64,000 bases of DNA from Thiodiazotropha sp040506275 (GCA_040506275.1 JBEVXD010000002.1:1-64000), one strand, 5' to 3'; positions 42,767 through 52,191 are shown, numbered from the stretch's first letter. The notes: a model not told the origin generated them from the sequence alone. A program made the numbers and translations.

Positions 42767-43085
42767 CGGGTTCAGGTTAAACACTACACTAGCTCAATCC
42801 TTGTAGGGTGCGGCCTGCCGCACCATTACCCTCTCAACCCGTAAAATGTTCTGTTAGTGGAAACCATCAGCCCCCACTGACCTTCCCGCTTTCGGTGAGG
42901 CAGGCCGCACCCTACGGATTATTGCAAAATAGGCTGTAGAAAAATCACCTAAGGATTACCCGACAGCTTCCCCTGCAGTTCAAATAATGTCCACTTAACC
43001 TATGGGTGAAGCTAAGACTTTTTGATTCCACTGGGAAACCAAAATCTTACACTCTGCGCTCGCCATGAACCCACGGATTCAGGTT
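42767..43085. repeat. Family A intergenic repeat (next to glcE)
   Basis: Starts aacctgcgggttcaggtt-like and contains ccttgtagggtgcggcctgc, gtaaaatgttctgttagtgg, ggcaggccgcaccctacgg, cacctaaggattaccc and tgggtgaagctaagac, ending in the phrase catgaacccacggattcagg at the glcE stop. The same order of phrases recurs twice at 58.3-58.9 kb. Confidence 0.85.
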
Positions 43086-43089
43086 TTAG

Positions 43090-44157
43090 TCAGTAGTCCG
43101 AGTAGTGTCTGCCTGGATTAATCAGGCCTTTAGGATCAAAAACGGCTTTTAGGCCTTGTTGTATCTTGGCAATACGTGGGTGAAGTGGGTGAAAAACCTC
43201 ACCACTTCGGTCGCCATTGCGAAACAGCACTGCATGCCCACCCAGCTTTTCCACAAGTTCGCGCATCTCATCCGGTGACCGATCGGAGAATACCCAGCGC
43301 TGGGCACCAGACCATTCAATCAGTGTAGGCTCGTTCATTTCCAGTCGGGCTGTTGGTTGAGTCGAGAGTCGCCAGAGAGGTGCTTTTTGATGAAAGAAGT
43401 CCAGTTTCTGGTCTCTCAATTCTGCCCAGAATCCCTCGAACGCTACTGCGTCTGTGAGTCCGTATTGCTGTTGGATTTTGCTTAATCGTTCACTACTGCA
43501 TGAGAGTCGCAGGCCTTGGTGATTTCCCAGACTGTAAGTTGCAGTAATGGGGATTGAATGGCCTATCATCTCGATAAACAGATTCTGAGCCTGGTCTGCA
43601 TCTCGCTCAAAAATGAGGGTATGCTCCTCAGCAGGTTTGGGCAGAACCTTTATGGAAACCTCCAATAGGATACCCAGGGTGCCAAGTGCTCCGGCCATCA
43701 GTCGTGAAAGATCATAGCCGGCTACATTCTTCATGACCTGGCCGCCGAATTCCAGAATCCTGCCCTGACCGTCCAGCATTTTGATGCCAAGCAGTAGGTC
43801 TCTTGGCGAGCCTCCCCATGGACGGCGTGGCCCGCTCAGGCCTGCCGCAACAGCACCACCAATGGTACCCTTATCACCAAAGTGGGGTGGTTCAAAAGGC
43901 AATAATTGTCCCTTTTCATTCAGCGCCTCTTCGATTTCAACTAAAGGCGTTCCACCACGAGCTGTGATTACCAGCTCTGTTGGCTCGTAGTTGACGATAC
44001 CCCGGTTACCACTCAGCGACAGAGACAGCTCATTTCCAAATTGTCTGCCGTAAAACTCTTTGCTGCCACTGCCGATGAGGCGTATTGGCTTAGCCTCTGC
44101 AAAGGCATCCTGGACTGCCTGTTGGAGGGTGTGTGATTGGTCTTGATCAATAGACAT
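43090..44157 (-). CDS. glcE: Glycolate oxidase FAD-binding subunit
   Basis: A 355-residue FAD-linked protein of the GlcE type. Its PP-loop region has IRLIGSGSKEFYGRQ and ELVITARGGTPLVEIEEAL, then GDKGTIGGAVAAGLSGPRRP and VMKNVAGYDLSRLMAGALGT. With GlcD and the iron-sulfur GlcF it oxidises glycolate to glyoxylate. The start overlaps the glcD stop (TAATG), so the two are coupled. glcF is not found next to them in this window. Confidence 0.92.
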   Translation of the reverse strand: MSIDQDQSHTLQQAVQDAFAEAKPIRLIGSGSKEFYGRQFGNELSLSLSGNRGIVNYEPTELVITARGGTPLVEIEEALNEKGQLLPFEPPHFGDKGTIGGAVAAGLSGPRRPWGGSPRDLLLGIKMLDGQGRILEFGGQVMKNVAGYDLSRLMAGALGTLGILLEVSIKVLPKPAEEHTLIFERDADQAQNLFIEMIGHSIPITATYSLGNHQGLRLSCSSERLSKIQQQYGLTDAVAFEGFWAELRDQKLDFFHQKAPLWRLSTQPTARLEMNEPTLIEWSGAQRWVFSDRSPDEMRELVEKLGGHAVLFRNGDRSGEVFHPLHPRIAKIQQGLKAVFDPKGLINPGRHYSDY

Positions 44158-45617
44158 TAGAATCTTTCCAAATCCGGGAAGCGTAATTTGCCAGCATGAA
44201 CATGCATGGCACCGAACTCTGCACAGCGGGCCAGGGTCGGAATCGCCTTTCCTGGATTGAGCAGGCCGAGGGGATCAAACACCGCTTTTACAGCATGAAA
44301 GGTCTCCAGCTCAGGATCTGGAAATTGGGCGCACATCTGATTGATTTTTTCGACGCCAACACCGTGTTCGCCGGTGATTGTGCCACCTACAGCTACACAA
44401 AGCTCCAGAATCTCGCCACCAAACTCTTCAGCTTTTTCCAACTCGCCGTGGTTATTTGCATCATACAGAATCAGAGGATGGAGATTGCCATCGCCGGCAT
44501 GAAATACATTGGCGCAGGGCAGTCCATACTTCTCTGACATCTCGCCAATCATTTTTAAAACCTTGCCCAGTTGATTGCGGGGGATGGTGCCATCCATGCA
44601 GTAGTAATCTGGGGCAAGTCGGCCTACCGCCGGAAAAGCATTTTTACGTCCTGCCCAAAAACGTATCCGCTCCGCTTCATCCTTCGCGGTTCGCACCTCA
44701 CGGGCACCTGAATCAAGCAGTATCTGACGTACCCGCATAATCTCTTCAGAAACCTCATCTTCACTGCCATCAACCTCACACAGCAAAATTGCTGCTGCAT
44801 CGGTGGGATAGCCAGCATGTACGAAATCCTCAGCGGCACGCAGTGAGAGGTTGTCCATCATCTCCAGGCCTGCCGGCAGGATTCCCTTGGCGATAATATC
44901 CGCAACCGCCCGGCCTGCAGTTTCCACATCATCAAAAGCAGCCAGTGCAACCTGTTGCCGCTCAGGGATAGGCAGTAATTTGACAACAATCTCGACGACC
45001 AGCCCCAACATCCCTTCCGATCCGGTAATCAAGGTCAACAGATCCAGACCGGGGTTGTCCAGTCCGGTGGTACCTATGGTTAATCGTTCGCCATCCATGG
45101 TGATCAGGGTCACCTGCAGAACATTATGCAGGGTCAATCCATACTTTAAGCAGTGCACGCCACCAGCATTTTCCGCCACATTCCCGCCGATGGAGCAGGC
45201 AATTTGAGAGGAGGGGTCTGGCGCATAGTATAAGCCATAGGACTTTGCAGCTTCACTTACTGCTAAGTTCCTGACGCCAGGTTCGACACGGGCCTGTCTG
45301 TTATCCCTGTCTATTTCAATGATTCGGTTCAGCCTGGCAAGGCTCAGCAAAACACCCTGCTCGTGGGGTAGGGCACCACCAGAGAGACCTGTTCCAGCGC
45401 CACGGGCCACCACAGGTATTTTATGTAGATTACAGTACTTCAGGATTGTCTCTACCTGTTCAGCAGTGGTTGGCAGCAATACAATTAAGGGAACCTTACG
45501 GTACGCAGACAATCCATCACATTCGAAGGGGATAAGTTCCTCTTCACGATAAATTACACAATCCGAAGGCAGCATTTTTAAAAACACTGCGGCTAGTTTT
45601 TGGCGATCATCTTCCAT
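44157..45617 (-). CDS. glcD: Glycolate oxidase subunit GlcD
   Basis: A 486-residue FAD-linked oxidase of the D-2-hydroxyacid family. It has VVARGAGTGLSGGALPHEQG, PDPSSQIACSIGGNVAENAG and LITGSEGMLGLVVEI of the FAD domain, and the C-terminal metal/substrate segment CANVFHAGDGNLHPLILYD and ITGEHGVGVEKI. It presumably starts glycolate salvage, useful to an autotroph with Rubisco; that link is inference. It is the promoter-proximal gene of the pair. Confidence 0.93.
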   Translation of the reverse strand: MEDDRQKLAAVFLKMLPSDCVIYREEELIPFECDGLSAYRKVPLIVLLPTTAEQVETILKYCNLHKIPVVARGAGTGLSGGALPHEQGVLLSLARLNRIIEIDRDNRQARVEPGVRNLAVSEAAKSYGLYYAPDPSSQIACSIGGNVAENAGGVHCLKYGLTLHNVLQVTLITMDGERLTIGTTGLDNPGLDLLTLITGSEGMLGLVVEIVVKLLPIPERQQVALAAFDDVETAGRAVADIIAKGILPAGLEMMDNLSLRAAEDFVHAGYPTDAAAILLCEVDGSEDEVSEEIMRVRQILLDSGAREVRTAKDEAERIRFWAGRKNAFPAVGRLAPDYYCMDGTIPRNQLGKVLKMIGEMSEKYGLPCANVFHAGDGNLHPLILYDANNHGELEKAEEFGGEILELCVAVGGTITGEHGVGVEKINQMCAQFPDPELETFHAVKAVFDPLGLLNPGKAIPTLARCAEFGAMHVHAGKLRFPDLERF

Positions 45618-45943
45618 CAGATTATCCTGAAATGTCTTTTATCATTAGGCATAGTAGATCCCAACAAATGAGTAGTGATCCTACTCGTTTAGCTTGTGAT
45701 ATCCCACTGAAGACTGGAAATATGGGAGTCGTTTAACCATAGTATGTGATTCTTTCAGAAATCGACTATAAGGTTAACCTTGTTAAGTGTAGTGTCTTGG
45801 ACCTGTAAATAGTGTTTTGAATTGAGTGTCACCGATTGGACTCGTATGATGCGGTAGGTTGGAAATCTTGAGTCCATACTGATACATGGTAATTATAAGC
45901 CTTCGATATATGGGTGATGGCTGAGGTTGAATTTAGTAACAAA
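45618..45943. other. Divergent promoter region glcD / TonB operon
   Basis: A 326-bp gap between divergent genes. It should hold the promoters for glcDE and the DUF3450-TonB operon. I could not pick out a confident promoter or operator. Confidence 0.4.
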
Positions 45944-46714
45944 ATGAAATTATTTGTATTTTTAACGATTACTCTGGGACTCTTTTTGGGCTGTGGCAAT
46001 GGTCTGGCAGCAGATAGCCTGAAAAAGGCGATAGACGTGGAAGTGAGTGGTCAAAAGGCTGCAAAAGCTTCCCAGAAGAAGATCGAAAAGCTGGATGACG
46101 AATCTCGCAAGATGCTTGAAGAGTACCGACTGCTGACACAACAATTAGAACGTACCACTTTGGCCAATGAGGATTTGCAAACCAAGTTGGATCAGCAGGC
46201 TGTTGAGATAGAACGCATCTCACAGGAACTGGAAGAGATCGATCACATGCGTAGCGATATCGATCCTCTGATGAGTCAGATGTTGGAAACCCTAGGTAAA
46301 CTGATAGCGCGCGATACCCCTTTTCTGGCTGAAGAGCGTCTAATCAGGCAGAACTCATTGGAAGAGGCATTTGAAGAGAAGAGAGGAGAGATATCTGAGC
46401 GCTATAGACAGTTGCTCGAAGCCTATCAGATCGAAGCGGATTATGGCCGCAATATTGAGGCTTATCAGGCTCAGTTGGATCAGCAGGATGGCAATCAGAA
46501 AATGGTCGATTTTCTCCGCCTGGGACGGGTTGCCCTGTTCTACCAGACCCTGGATGGAAAGCAAGGAGGCGTCTGGGACAATCAACAACGCAGCTGGCTC
46601 AGGCTTGAATCAGGCGATATGGCCGAATTGACAAGGGCGATACGTATTGCCAGAAAACAGTTGCCACCTGACCTGATGGCGTTACCCCTGGTGATACCTG
46701 AGGAGGACAAGTAG
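45944..46714 (+). CDS. DUF3450 periplasmic coiled-coil protein
   Basis: From ATG 45944, a 256-residue secreted protein: signal peptide MKLFVFLTITLGLFLGCGNG to LAA, then about 120 residues of coiled coil (KLDDESRKMLEEYRLLTQQL, TKLDQQAVEIERISQELEEI) and a C-terminal globular part with VDFLRLGRVALFYQTLDGKQ. DUF3450 proteins are found with TonB2-type energising systems, as here. Earlier in-frame starts exist at 45914 (GTG) and 45917 (ATG) but would place ten or more residues before the signal. The stop overlaps the next start by one base. Confidence 0.88.
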   Translation: MKLFVFLTITLGLFLGCGNGLAADSLKKAIDVEVSGQKAAKASQKKIEKLDDESRKMLEEYRLLTQQLERTTLANEDLQTKLDQQAVEIERISQELEEIDHMRSDIDPLMSQMLETLGKLIARDTPFLAEERLIRQNSLEEAFEEKRGEISERYRQLLEAYQIEADYGRNIEAYQAQLDQQDGNQKMVDFLRLGRVALFYQTLDGKQGGVWDNQQRSWLRLESGDMAELTRAIRIARKQLPPDLMALPLVIPEEDK

Positions 46715-48054
46715 TGAAGTACTTATTTGTTACTCTCAGTCTGATGGTTGGCTTTTTTGTCATGCCTGCAACGGCTGCTGCTGCGGATGACTCGTTACAG
46801 TCGTTGCTTGATCAGGTAAGGCAATCCCGTCAACAGCAGCAAATCAGAGACCAGGCCAGGGAAAAACGTTTTCTTGAACAGCATGATCAGCGAAAAGCGG
46901 AACTTAAGGCCATTAAAGCGAAGCTCAAGAAGGAGCAGGATCGTCAGCAGCAGCTTCAAACCCGGCTTGAACAGCAGCAGACAGAGCTGGAAGTGCTTCG
47001 GGAGACCCACAAAGCAAGTGTCGGGACATTTGGTGAGTTGTTTGGTGTTGTCAGACAGGTAGCATCAGAAAGTCTGAACCTGTTTAAAAATGATCTCTCT
47101 TCATCTCAATATCAGGACGACCTGGTAATCCTTGAAGAGATTGCCAGTAGTCGATCTCTCCCATCCCTTGATCGTCTGCAGGATCTTTGGGAGATCTTCA
47201 TGCAGCGCATCATAAAATCCGGACAGATCTGGCAGAGTGAACTGCCCGTAATTTCCACATCCGGCGAAGAGCATCAGGAACAGGTTACCGTAATAGGCCT
47301 CTTCAATGCCCTTTCAAATGGCCGTTATCTAAGATATTTGCCCGAAACGGCTCGTTTCGTTGAACTCAGCAGACAGCCAGCTCCGCGCTTCCAACTCATG
47401 GCAAAGCAAGCAGAACAGAGCAATGGTGGACTACATAAGCTTGCGGTTGATCCTTCAAGAGGGGCTATTCTGTCACTACTTGTTGCCTCGCCAACGGTTG
47501 TAGAGCGGATTCAACAGGGTGGCTATATCGGCTATTTCATCCTCTTTCTGGGACTGCTGGGTTCCCTGGTCATATTGGAACGATTGATCAGTCTCTATCT
47601 GGTAGGTCGTAGTGTGAAGAAACAGCTCAATAATTCGGAAGCTATGGATAACAATCCACTTGGACGATTGCTCTCAATTGATCGGGAACATGCTCTGATC
47701 TCATCCGACGCCCTTCAAAAACATCTGGATGAAGCGATTCTCAAGGAGCTTCCAAGCCTAAAAAGAGGTCTACGGTTGTTGGCGATTTTTGCAGCGGTTG
47801 CACCCTTGCTGGGACTGCTCGGCACAGTGACTGGCATGATTGAAACCTTTCAGTCCATCACCTTGTTTGGCACAGGCGATCCGAAACTGATGTCCGGTGG
47901 CATCTCTCAAGCTTTAGTGACCACTGAGTTGGGATTGGCGGTTGCCATACCCATGGTTCTGCTGCACAGCTACCTCGCCGGTAGGAGCAATCGGGTAATT
48001 CGATTGCTGGATCAGCAGAGTGCCGCCCTGGTTGCCGCCCGGTCTGGGAGTTGA
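46714..48054 (+). CDS. TtpC-like MotA/TolQ/ExbB proton-channel protein
   Basis: A 446-residue protein starting with GTG. Signal sequence, then a Lys/Gln-rich coiled coil (LKAIKAKLKKEQDRQQQLQT), a periplasmic region, and the C-terminal ExbB/TolQ channel domain with helices GYIGYFILFLGLLGSLVILE, LLAIFAAVAPLLGLLGTVTG and GISQALVTTELGLAVAIPMV. In Vibrio the TtpC protein of this form is required beside ExbB2-ExbD2-TonB2. Together with the next genes it forms a proton-driven TonB energiser. Confidence 0.9.
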   Translation: MKYLFVTLSLMVGFFVMPATAAAADDSLQSLLDQVRQSRQQQQIRDQAREKRFLEQHDQRKAELKAIKAKLKKEQDRQQQLQTRLEQQQTELEVLRETHKASVGTFGELFGVVRQVASESLNLFKNDLSSSQYQDDLVILEEIASSRSLPSLDRLQDLWEIFMQRIIKSGQIWQSELPVISTSGEEHQEQVTVIGLFNALSNGRYLRYLPETARFVELSRQPAPRFQLMAKQAEQSNGGLHKLAVDPSRGAILSLLVASPTVVERIQQGGYIGYFILFLGLLGSLVILERLISLYLVGRSVKKQLNNSEAMDNNPLGRLLSIDREHALISSDALQKHLDEAILKELPSLKRGLRLLAIFAAVAPLLGLLGTVTGMIETFQSITLFGTGDPKLMSGGISQALVTTELGLAVAIPMVLLHSYLAGRSNRVIRLLDQQSAALVAARSGS

Positions 48055-48055
48055 G

Positions 48056-48484
48056 ATGGAGATCCTGCTGAGTTGGTTGCCTCTTGACGCACTCAGTCTA
48101 CTGGAGCGGGGCGGGGTGATTTTACTGGTGATTCTATTACTCTCCCTGGTTATGTGGACATTAATCATCTACGTCTATCTGCAGTTTTGGTGGCGTGGTT
48201 CCAGGATAGTCACAGATGACTGTCTGCCCTGGTTGCCATTAATCATCTCCCTGGTGCAGATTCTGCCGATGGTCGGTTTACTGGGAACCATAGAAGCCAT
48301 GATCGACCTTTTTCATGTTATTGCCCATCATGGCACAGGCAATATACGAGGCATGGCCGGCGGTATATCCCAAGCATTGATTACCACAATGGCGGGTTTG
48401 GTAGCCTCATTGTCGGGCTACTATTTCTCAAGTGATCTGCAGCACCGACTAAGCTACAGCCACACTCCACAGGAGGGTGTCTGA
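48056..48484 (+). CDS. exbB: ExbB-type proton channel subunit
   Basis: A 142-residue short ExbB/TolQ protein with three membrane helices (LERGGVILLVILLLSLVMWT, QILPMVGLLGTIEAMIDLFH, GISQALITTMAGLVASLSGY). The pentameric channel uses the proton gradient with ExbD to drive TonB. The ATG at 48056 lies 1 base after the preceding stop; an upstream in-frame ATG at 48020 is inside the previous gene. The size fits ExbB2 of TonB2 systems. Confidence 0.9.
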   Translation: MEILLSWLPLDALSLLERGGVILLVILLLSLVMWTLIIYVYLQFWWRGSRIVTDDCLPWLPLIISLVQILPMVGLLGTIEAMIDLFHVIAHHGTGNIRGMAGGISQALITTMAGLVASLSGYYFSSDLQHRLSYSHTPQEGV

Positions 48485-48894
48485 TGCGTCATCAACATGT
48501 GGATGATGAAAATGGTGAACAGGCGATCAATCTCACGCCATTGATCGATATGGTTTTTATCCTGTTGATCTTTTTTATGGTGACCTCCTCATTTGTTAAA
48601 GAGCCTGGTGTTGATGTGGATCGTCCCAGCGCAGCAACAGCCACCATAAAACAGCAGGCAGCAATTCTTATAGGCGTTACAGATAAGGGTGAAGTCTGGA
48701 TCGATAAACGTCGTGTCGATATCCGGGCAGTGCGAGCAAATGTAGAACGCCTGCATGCTGAAAATCCTGAGGGTGCAGTTGTCATAATGGCCGACCGGGA
48801 AGCGCCAACCGGTGTGGTAATCAGGGTGCTGGATCAATCACGTCTTGCGGGAGTGGAGAGTGTTTCTATAGCCGCATCCCTGGAACAGGAGTGA
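48484..48894 (+). CDS. exbD: ExbD-type TonB energising subunit
   Basis: A 136-residue protein with a cytoplasmic start, one membrane helix containing the essential Asp in LTPLIDMVFILLIFFMVTSS, and a periplasmic domain (AILIGVTDKGEVWIDKRRVD, NPEGAVVIMADREAPTGVVI). It partners ExbB in the proton channel. The start overlaps the exbB stop (TGATG). Confidence 0.93.
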   Translation: MRHQHVDDENGEQAINLTPLIDMVFILLIFFMVTSSFVKEPGVDVDRPSAATATIKQQAAILIGVTDKGEVWIDKRRVDIRAVRANVERLHAENPEGAVVIMADREAPTGVVIRVLDQSRLAGVESVSIAASLEQE

Positions 48895-49511
48895 TGCGTT
48901 TTTTTACTGCAATATCGATCGCTTTTATAGTCAATCTGGCACTCTTCTTTTTGCTGGATCAGATGTTGCGTGAAAAAGAGATTGATGTGGAAAAGCATAT
49001 TACCTCTGAACTTGTAGAGTTTGTTCGCCTGCGTCGTCAGCCTGATCCTCCCCCTCAGGATGAACCTGATCAGGTTGAGGAGAAGCAGGAACCACCACCA
49101 TCAACACCAGAAACCCCTCTCAAGCCATTAGCTGTGGATCGTCCGGATATTCAGCAGTGGCAGATTCCCAATTTAGATATACCTCTGAATATAGCTGCGG
49201 GACCCTACATCGGTAGTCGTCCAACGTTACCTACAACCATGGCGGCTGAACCGGTTCCACGTATGCGCTTTCCCCCTAGATATCCTCAACGGGCCTTGAT
49301 GAGACGTATAGAGGGCAAAGTTGTGTTGAAATTTACCATCAACCCGGATGGGTCGGTTAGCAATGCAACGGTTGTTGAGTCAGAACCTCCAGGCTACTTT
49401 GAACAGTCGGCGCTTAGAGCGATCAGCCGATGGGAGTTTCATCCCAAGGTGGTGGAGGGCAAGGCTGTCTCCCGCACAGCTACACAAACCATAAGTTATC
49501 GCCTGAACTGA
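48894..49511 (+). CDS. tonB: TonB energy-transducing protein
   Basis: A 205-residue TonB: N-terminal membrane anchor (FFTAISIAFIVNLALFFLLD), Pro/Glu-rich periplasmic spacer (DPPPQDEPDQVEEKQEPPPS), and the C-terminal beta domain with PRMRFPPRYPQRALMRRIEG, KVVLKFTINPDGSVSNATVV and AISRWEFHPKVVEGKAV. It transmits energy to outer-membrane receptors such as the copper receptor at 54907. Start is ATG at 48894 overlapping the exbD stop. Confidence 0.93.
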   Translation: MRFFTAISIAFIVNLALFFLLDQMLREKEIDVEKHITSELVEFVRLRRQPDPPPQDEPDQVEEKQEPPPSTPETPLKPLAVDRPDIQQWQIPNLDIPLNIAAGPYIGSRPTLPTTMAAEPVPRMRFPPRYPQRALMRRIEGKVVLKFTINPDGSVSNATVVESEPPGYFEQSALRAISRWEFHPKVVEGKAVSRTATQTISYRLN

Positions 49512-50743
49512 TGAATAAAGGAATACAAACAATCTCTAGATTGGGCTTGAAAATCATACTTTTGATGCTCTTCATCCCCGCTGCACTATCAGCATCTGAT
49601 GAGCTGCCAAAAGATGCAGCTGAAGCAGATCGCTACACTTATGACTACCTGTACATGATCGATGTCCTGATACGAAATGAGAAGTATCAGCGTGCCAAAG
49701 TCGAGTTGGATGCGTTACTGGTTAGGGTCAAGGAAAAGCCAGATGAGTTCGCCTTGACACGGCAGGCTTATGGGTATTTGAGTATCGGGCTGAAGGACTA
49801 CAAATCAGCTATAGAACACTTTCAATTTGCAGTGGACTCAGGTGCCTTGCCACCCCAGGTAACGCTAAGTTTACGCTATACGCTCGCTCAACTGTTGTAT
49901 CAGGAGGAGCGATATAAAGCGGGTTTACAGCAACTGAAAATCTGGTTTGAAAAGAGAGATAAGCCATCTCCCGAATCCCGGGTTCTGTTGGCCAGCCTCT
50001 ACTATGCCTTGAAACAATACCGTAAGGCGATTAAACCTCTGAAGCTGGCAATCAAGCAGTCTGACTCTCCCCGAGAGTCTTGGTATCAGATGTTGGTAGG
50101 GCTCTATTTTGAAACCAAGCAGTACAAACAGAGTGTCCCTGTATTGCAAGTCATGGTGAAAAAATATTCAGATAAAGCGCTCTACTGGCAGCAGCTGTCT
50201 GACGTACTTTTACAGCTGGGCCGAGAACAAAAAGCGATCGCAGTTCTTTCATTGGCAGCGGAAAAGAATCTTGTGGATGAAGATGGATTAATGCGCCTGG
50301 CAAAGCTCTATCTTCAACTTAACAGCCCCCTGGATGCAGCTGAGTTATTAGAGGCAAGACTTGAAAGCAGCGATATCAAAACAGATAAGGACAGTTTGAA
50401 CTTGCTGGTCGATGCCCGGCTTCTGGCAAGAGATCAGCAGCGTGCGTTGAAAGTGTTAAAAAGATTGGCAGAAATCGATAGATCTGGAAAACCGCAACTC
50501 AGGATGGGGCGACTGTTGATGGAACTTGAACAGTGGCAAGCAGCAACAACCCAACTGGAACAGGGCATCAAGCGATCAAAGAAACCTGCATTTGATGATT
50601 GGGTGCTACTTGGCAGCGCCCTCTATCGGCTGGAAAAACCAGAGGCAGCCAGAGAAGCTTTTGAGTCGGCATTGAGTGTATCTAAGAGTGAAAAGTCTGA
50701 GAAACTTGCACAGAGATGGATTGAGTATCTTGAGTCTTTTTGA
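49511..50743 (+). CDS. Periplasmic TPR protein of the TonB2 operon
   Basis: From ATG 49511, overlapping the tonB stop, a 410-residue protein: signal peptide (LKIILLMLFIPAALSASDEL) and about eight TPR-like helical repeats (SIGLKDYKSAIEHFQFAVDS, SLYYALKQYRKAIKPLKLAI, LADQWQLAT-like ELEQWQAATTQLEQGIKRSK). A TPR gene after tonB is usual in TonB2-type operons. It probably scaffolds the periplasmic part of the complex. Confidence 0.88.
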   Translation: MNKGIQTISRLGLKIILLMLFIPAALSASDELPKDAAEADRYTYDYLYMIDVLIRNEKYQRAKVELDALLVRVKEKPDEFALTRQAYGYLSIGLKDYKSAIEHFQFAVDSGALPPQVTLSLRYTLAQLLYQEERYKAGLQQLKIWFEKRDKPSPESRVLLASLYYALKQYRKAIKPLKLAIKQSDSPRESWYQMLVGLYFETKQYKQSVPVLQVMVKKYSDKALYWQQLSDVLLQLGREQKAIAVLSLAAEKNLVDEDGLMRLAKLYLQLNSPLDAAELLEARLESSDIKTDKDSLNLLVDARLLARDQQRALKVLKRLAEIDRSGKPQLRMGRLLMELEQWQAATTQLEQGIKRSKKPAFDDWVLLGSALYRLEKPEAAREAFESALSVSKSEKSEKLAQRWIEYLESF

Positions 50744-50847
50744 GTTTGTTGTGTATAGAAACAAGAGCTGCACTTGAATAGATGCATGGAGCCTTTCAGT
50801 CCCAGAGCAATCTAGGGAGTTCTAGTCTAGACCTACTCAATAAGTAC

Positions 50848-50867
50848 AAACCCTAGCTAGGGTAATT
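50848..50867 (+). promoter_or_regulatory. CCCTA-palindrome motif, copy 2
   Basis: aaaccctagctagggtaatt contains the palindrome CCCTAGCTAGGG and lies about 80 bases before the glycine-zipper gene at 50949. It matches 18 of 20 bases of the motif at 39766-39785. It is a candidate operator for 50949. Confidence 0.5.
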
Positions 50868-50948
50868 GCCAATACCTTCTTTATAAAGCCAGTACTAGTA
50901 TCAGTCACTGTTTCGATCACGAAATTATCCTTCAAGGAGTTCTCTATC

Positions 50949-51839
50949 ATGACTGACTCAGCGGGTGGTGTTGGCGGTTCATCGGGTGGTAGTGGGGCTG
51001 GAAACGGGTCCGGAGGAGATAGTTCAGGTATCTCTGATAGCGGTCTTGGTTCTGGATCCTCTGGAGGTGGTACCTCAGTTGATAGCGGTATTTCTGCAGA
51101 CTCTCTAACTACAGGAGATCAGCTAGCGAATAGCCCAACAACTGCGGATAATTTAAGTAACACACCGACAGCTGCGGATGTTATCAGTAATTCTCCAACA
51201 ACGGCTGAACAACTGAGTAGTGCTCAGACAACAGCAGAACAGTTAGCAGACAATCCGGCTCAAACAAAAGGACCAAATGGATTAACAGCTAATGCAGTAG
51301 CTGGGTTACAAGGCGGTACAGCATTAGCTGCGAGAGAAGGCATCGGTGCTCAAAATGCACGTGCCGGATATAATGCACAGGTATCTCAGTTGGATCCCAC
51401 TGATATAGCAGGACGCACGGCAGCTAAGGCCATGTCTCGTGCAGAGACCCCACCAGCTACTCTGGCCGCAATTGAAGCCAACAGGCCAGGGTTGGGCCCC
51501 AGATCCGGTTCGACAGCTTCCGCTAACAAGACTAATATTGGAATGAACCAATTGGCTGGCAGGTTGGGTGCAGTCGGCAAGGCCTCTGCCGTAGTTGGTG
51601 TAGCAGTCGGTACAGCCCGCATTGCTACCGCTGATAACAAACCTGAAGAAGCAGCTCGTGTCGCAGGTGGTGTAATTGGTGGGATCGCTACAGGTGCTTT
51701 AGTTGGGGCCAAGCTAGGTGCACTCGGTGCCAATCCGTTTACCATAGGAGCAGGTGCCATACTTGGCGGCGTCGTGGGTGGAATTGCAGGTGAAAAAGCA
51801 GTTGATACGGCTATAGGTTGGGCTAAAAGCTGGTTCTAG
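50949..51839 (+). CDS. Gly/Ser-rich protein with decapeptide repeats and C-terminal glycine zipper
   Basis: A 296-residue protein of unknown family. Residues 5-45 are almost only Gly, Ser and Asp. Residues about 49-105 hold five 10-residue repeats (NSPTTADNLS, NTPTAADVIS, NSPTTAEQLS, SAQTTAEQLA). The middle is Ala-rich and polar, and the C-terminal third has a glycine-zipper segment (VAGGVIGGIATGALVGAKLG, then GAILGGVVGGIAGEKAVDTA), which could insert in or span a membrane. There is no signal peptide. It has a good aagga box and stands after the TonB operon, preceded by the CCCTA palindrome. Pore-forming toxin or bacteriocin-like peptides have similar layouts, but nothing here proves that. 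Function unknown. Confidence 0.8.
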   Translation: MTDSAGGVGGSSGGSGAGNGSGGDSSGISDSGLGSGSSGGGTSVDSGISADSLTTGDQLANSPTTADNLSNTPTAADVISNSPTTAEQLSSAQTTAEQLADNPAQTKGPNGLTANAVAGLQGGTALAAREGIGAQNARAGYNAQVSQLDPTDIAGRTAAKAMSRAETPPATLAAIEANRPGLGPRSGSTASANKTNIGMNQLAGRLGAVGKASAVVGVAVGTARIATADNKPEEAARVAGGVIGGIATGALVGAKLGALGANPFTIGAGAILGGVVGGIAGEKAVDTAIGWAKSWF

Positions 51840-51885
51840 AGGGTGTAACATAGCTGAAGTTTAGAAACTGTTATATTGTACATAT

Positions 51886-52191
51886 ATGAAACGGGTGCAT
51901 ATAAATACAAACAAACGATCACTGACCGATAATCATGCTGATCAGAAAAATGAGTATTTGTGGAGCGCGCTGAGTAGGGCCAGAATCAGTCGCGCAGCAC
52001 CTGCGTTGTTTGATGAACTATCAATCACATTTGATACAATAGATGGACAGGTCTATGTGACCGAAACAGATCCAGGGTTCACTGCTTTGGTTGAGGCACT
52101 TGCCTTCGATAAACTGCTTCCAGATGACTGGTATGTCAAGGCAGAAGCTGGTCAGATCTTTACTATTACACTCTCAAATCAAGGCTTATGA
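51886..52191 (+). CDS. Small hypothetical protein downstream of the glycine-zipper gene
   Basis: A 101-residue cytosolic-looking protein (MKRVHINTNKRSLTDNHADQ at its start) with no membrane segment. The middle reads RARISRAAPALFDELSITFD and the end is beta-rich (YVKAEAGQIFTITLSNQ). It begins 46 bases after the glycine-zipper gene on the same strand. It could be a partner, chaperone or immunity protein of that gene; this is speculation from position. I do not recognise the family. Confidence 0.65.
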   Translation: MKRVHINTNKRSLTDNHADQKNEYLWSALSRARISRAAPALFDELSITFDTIDGQVYVTETDPGFTALVEALAFDKLLPDDWYVKAEAGQIFTITLSNQGL

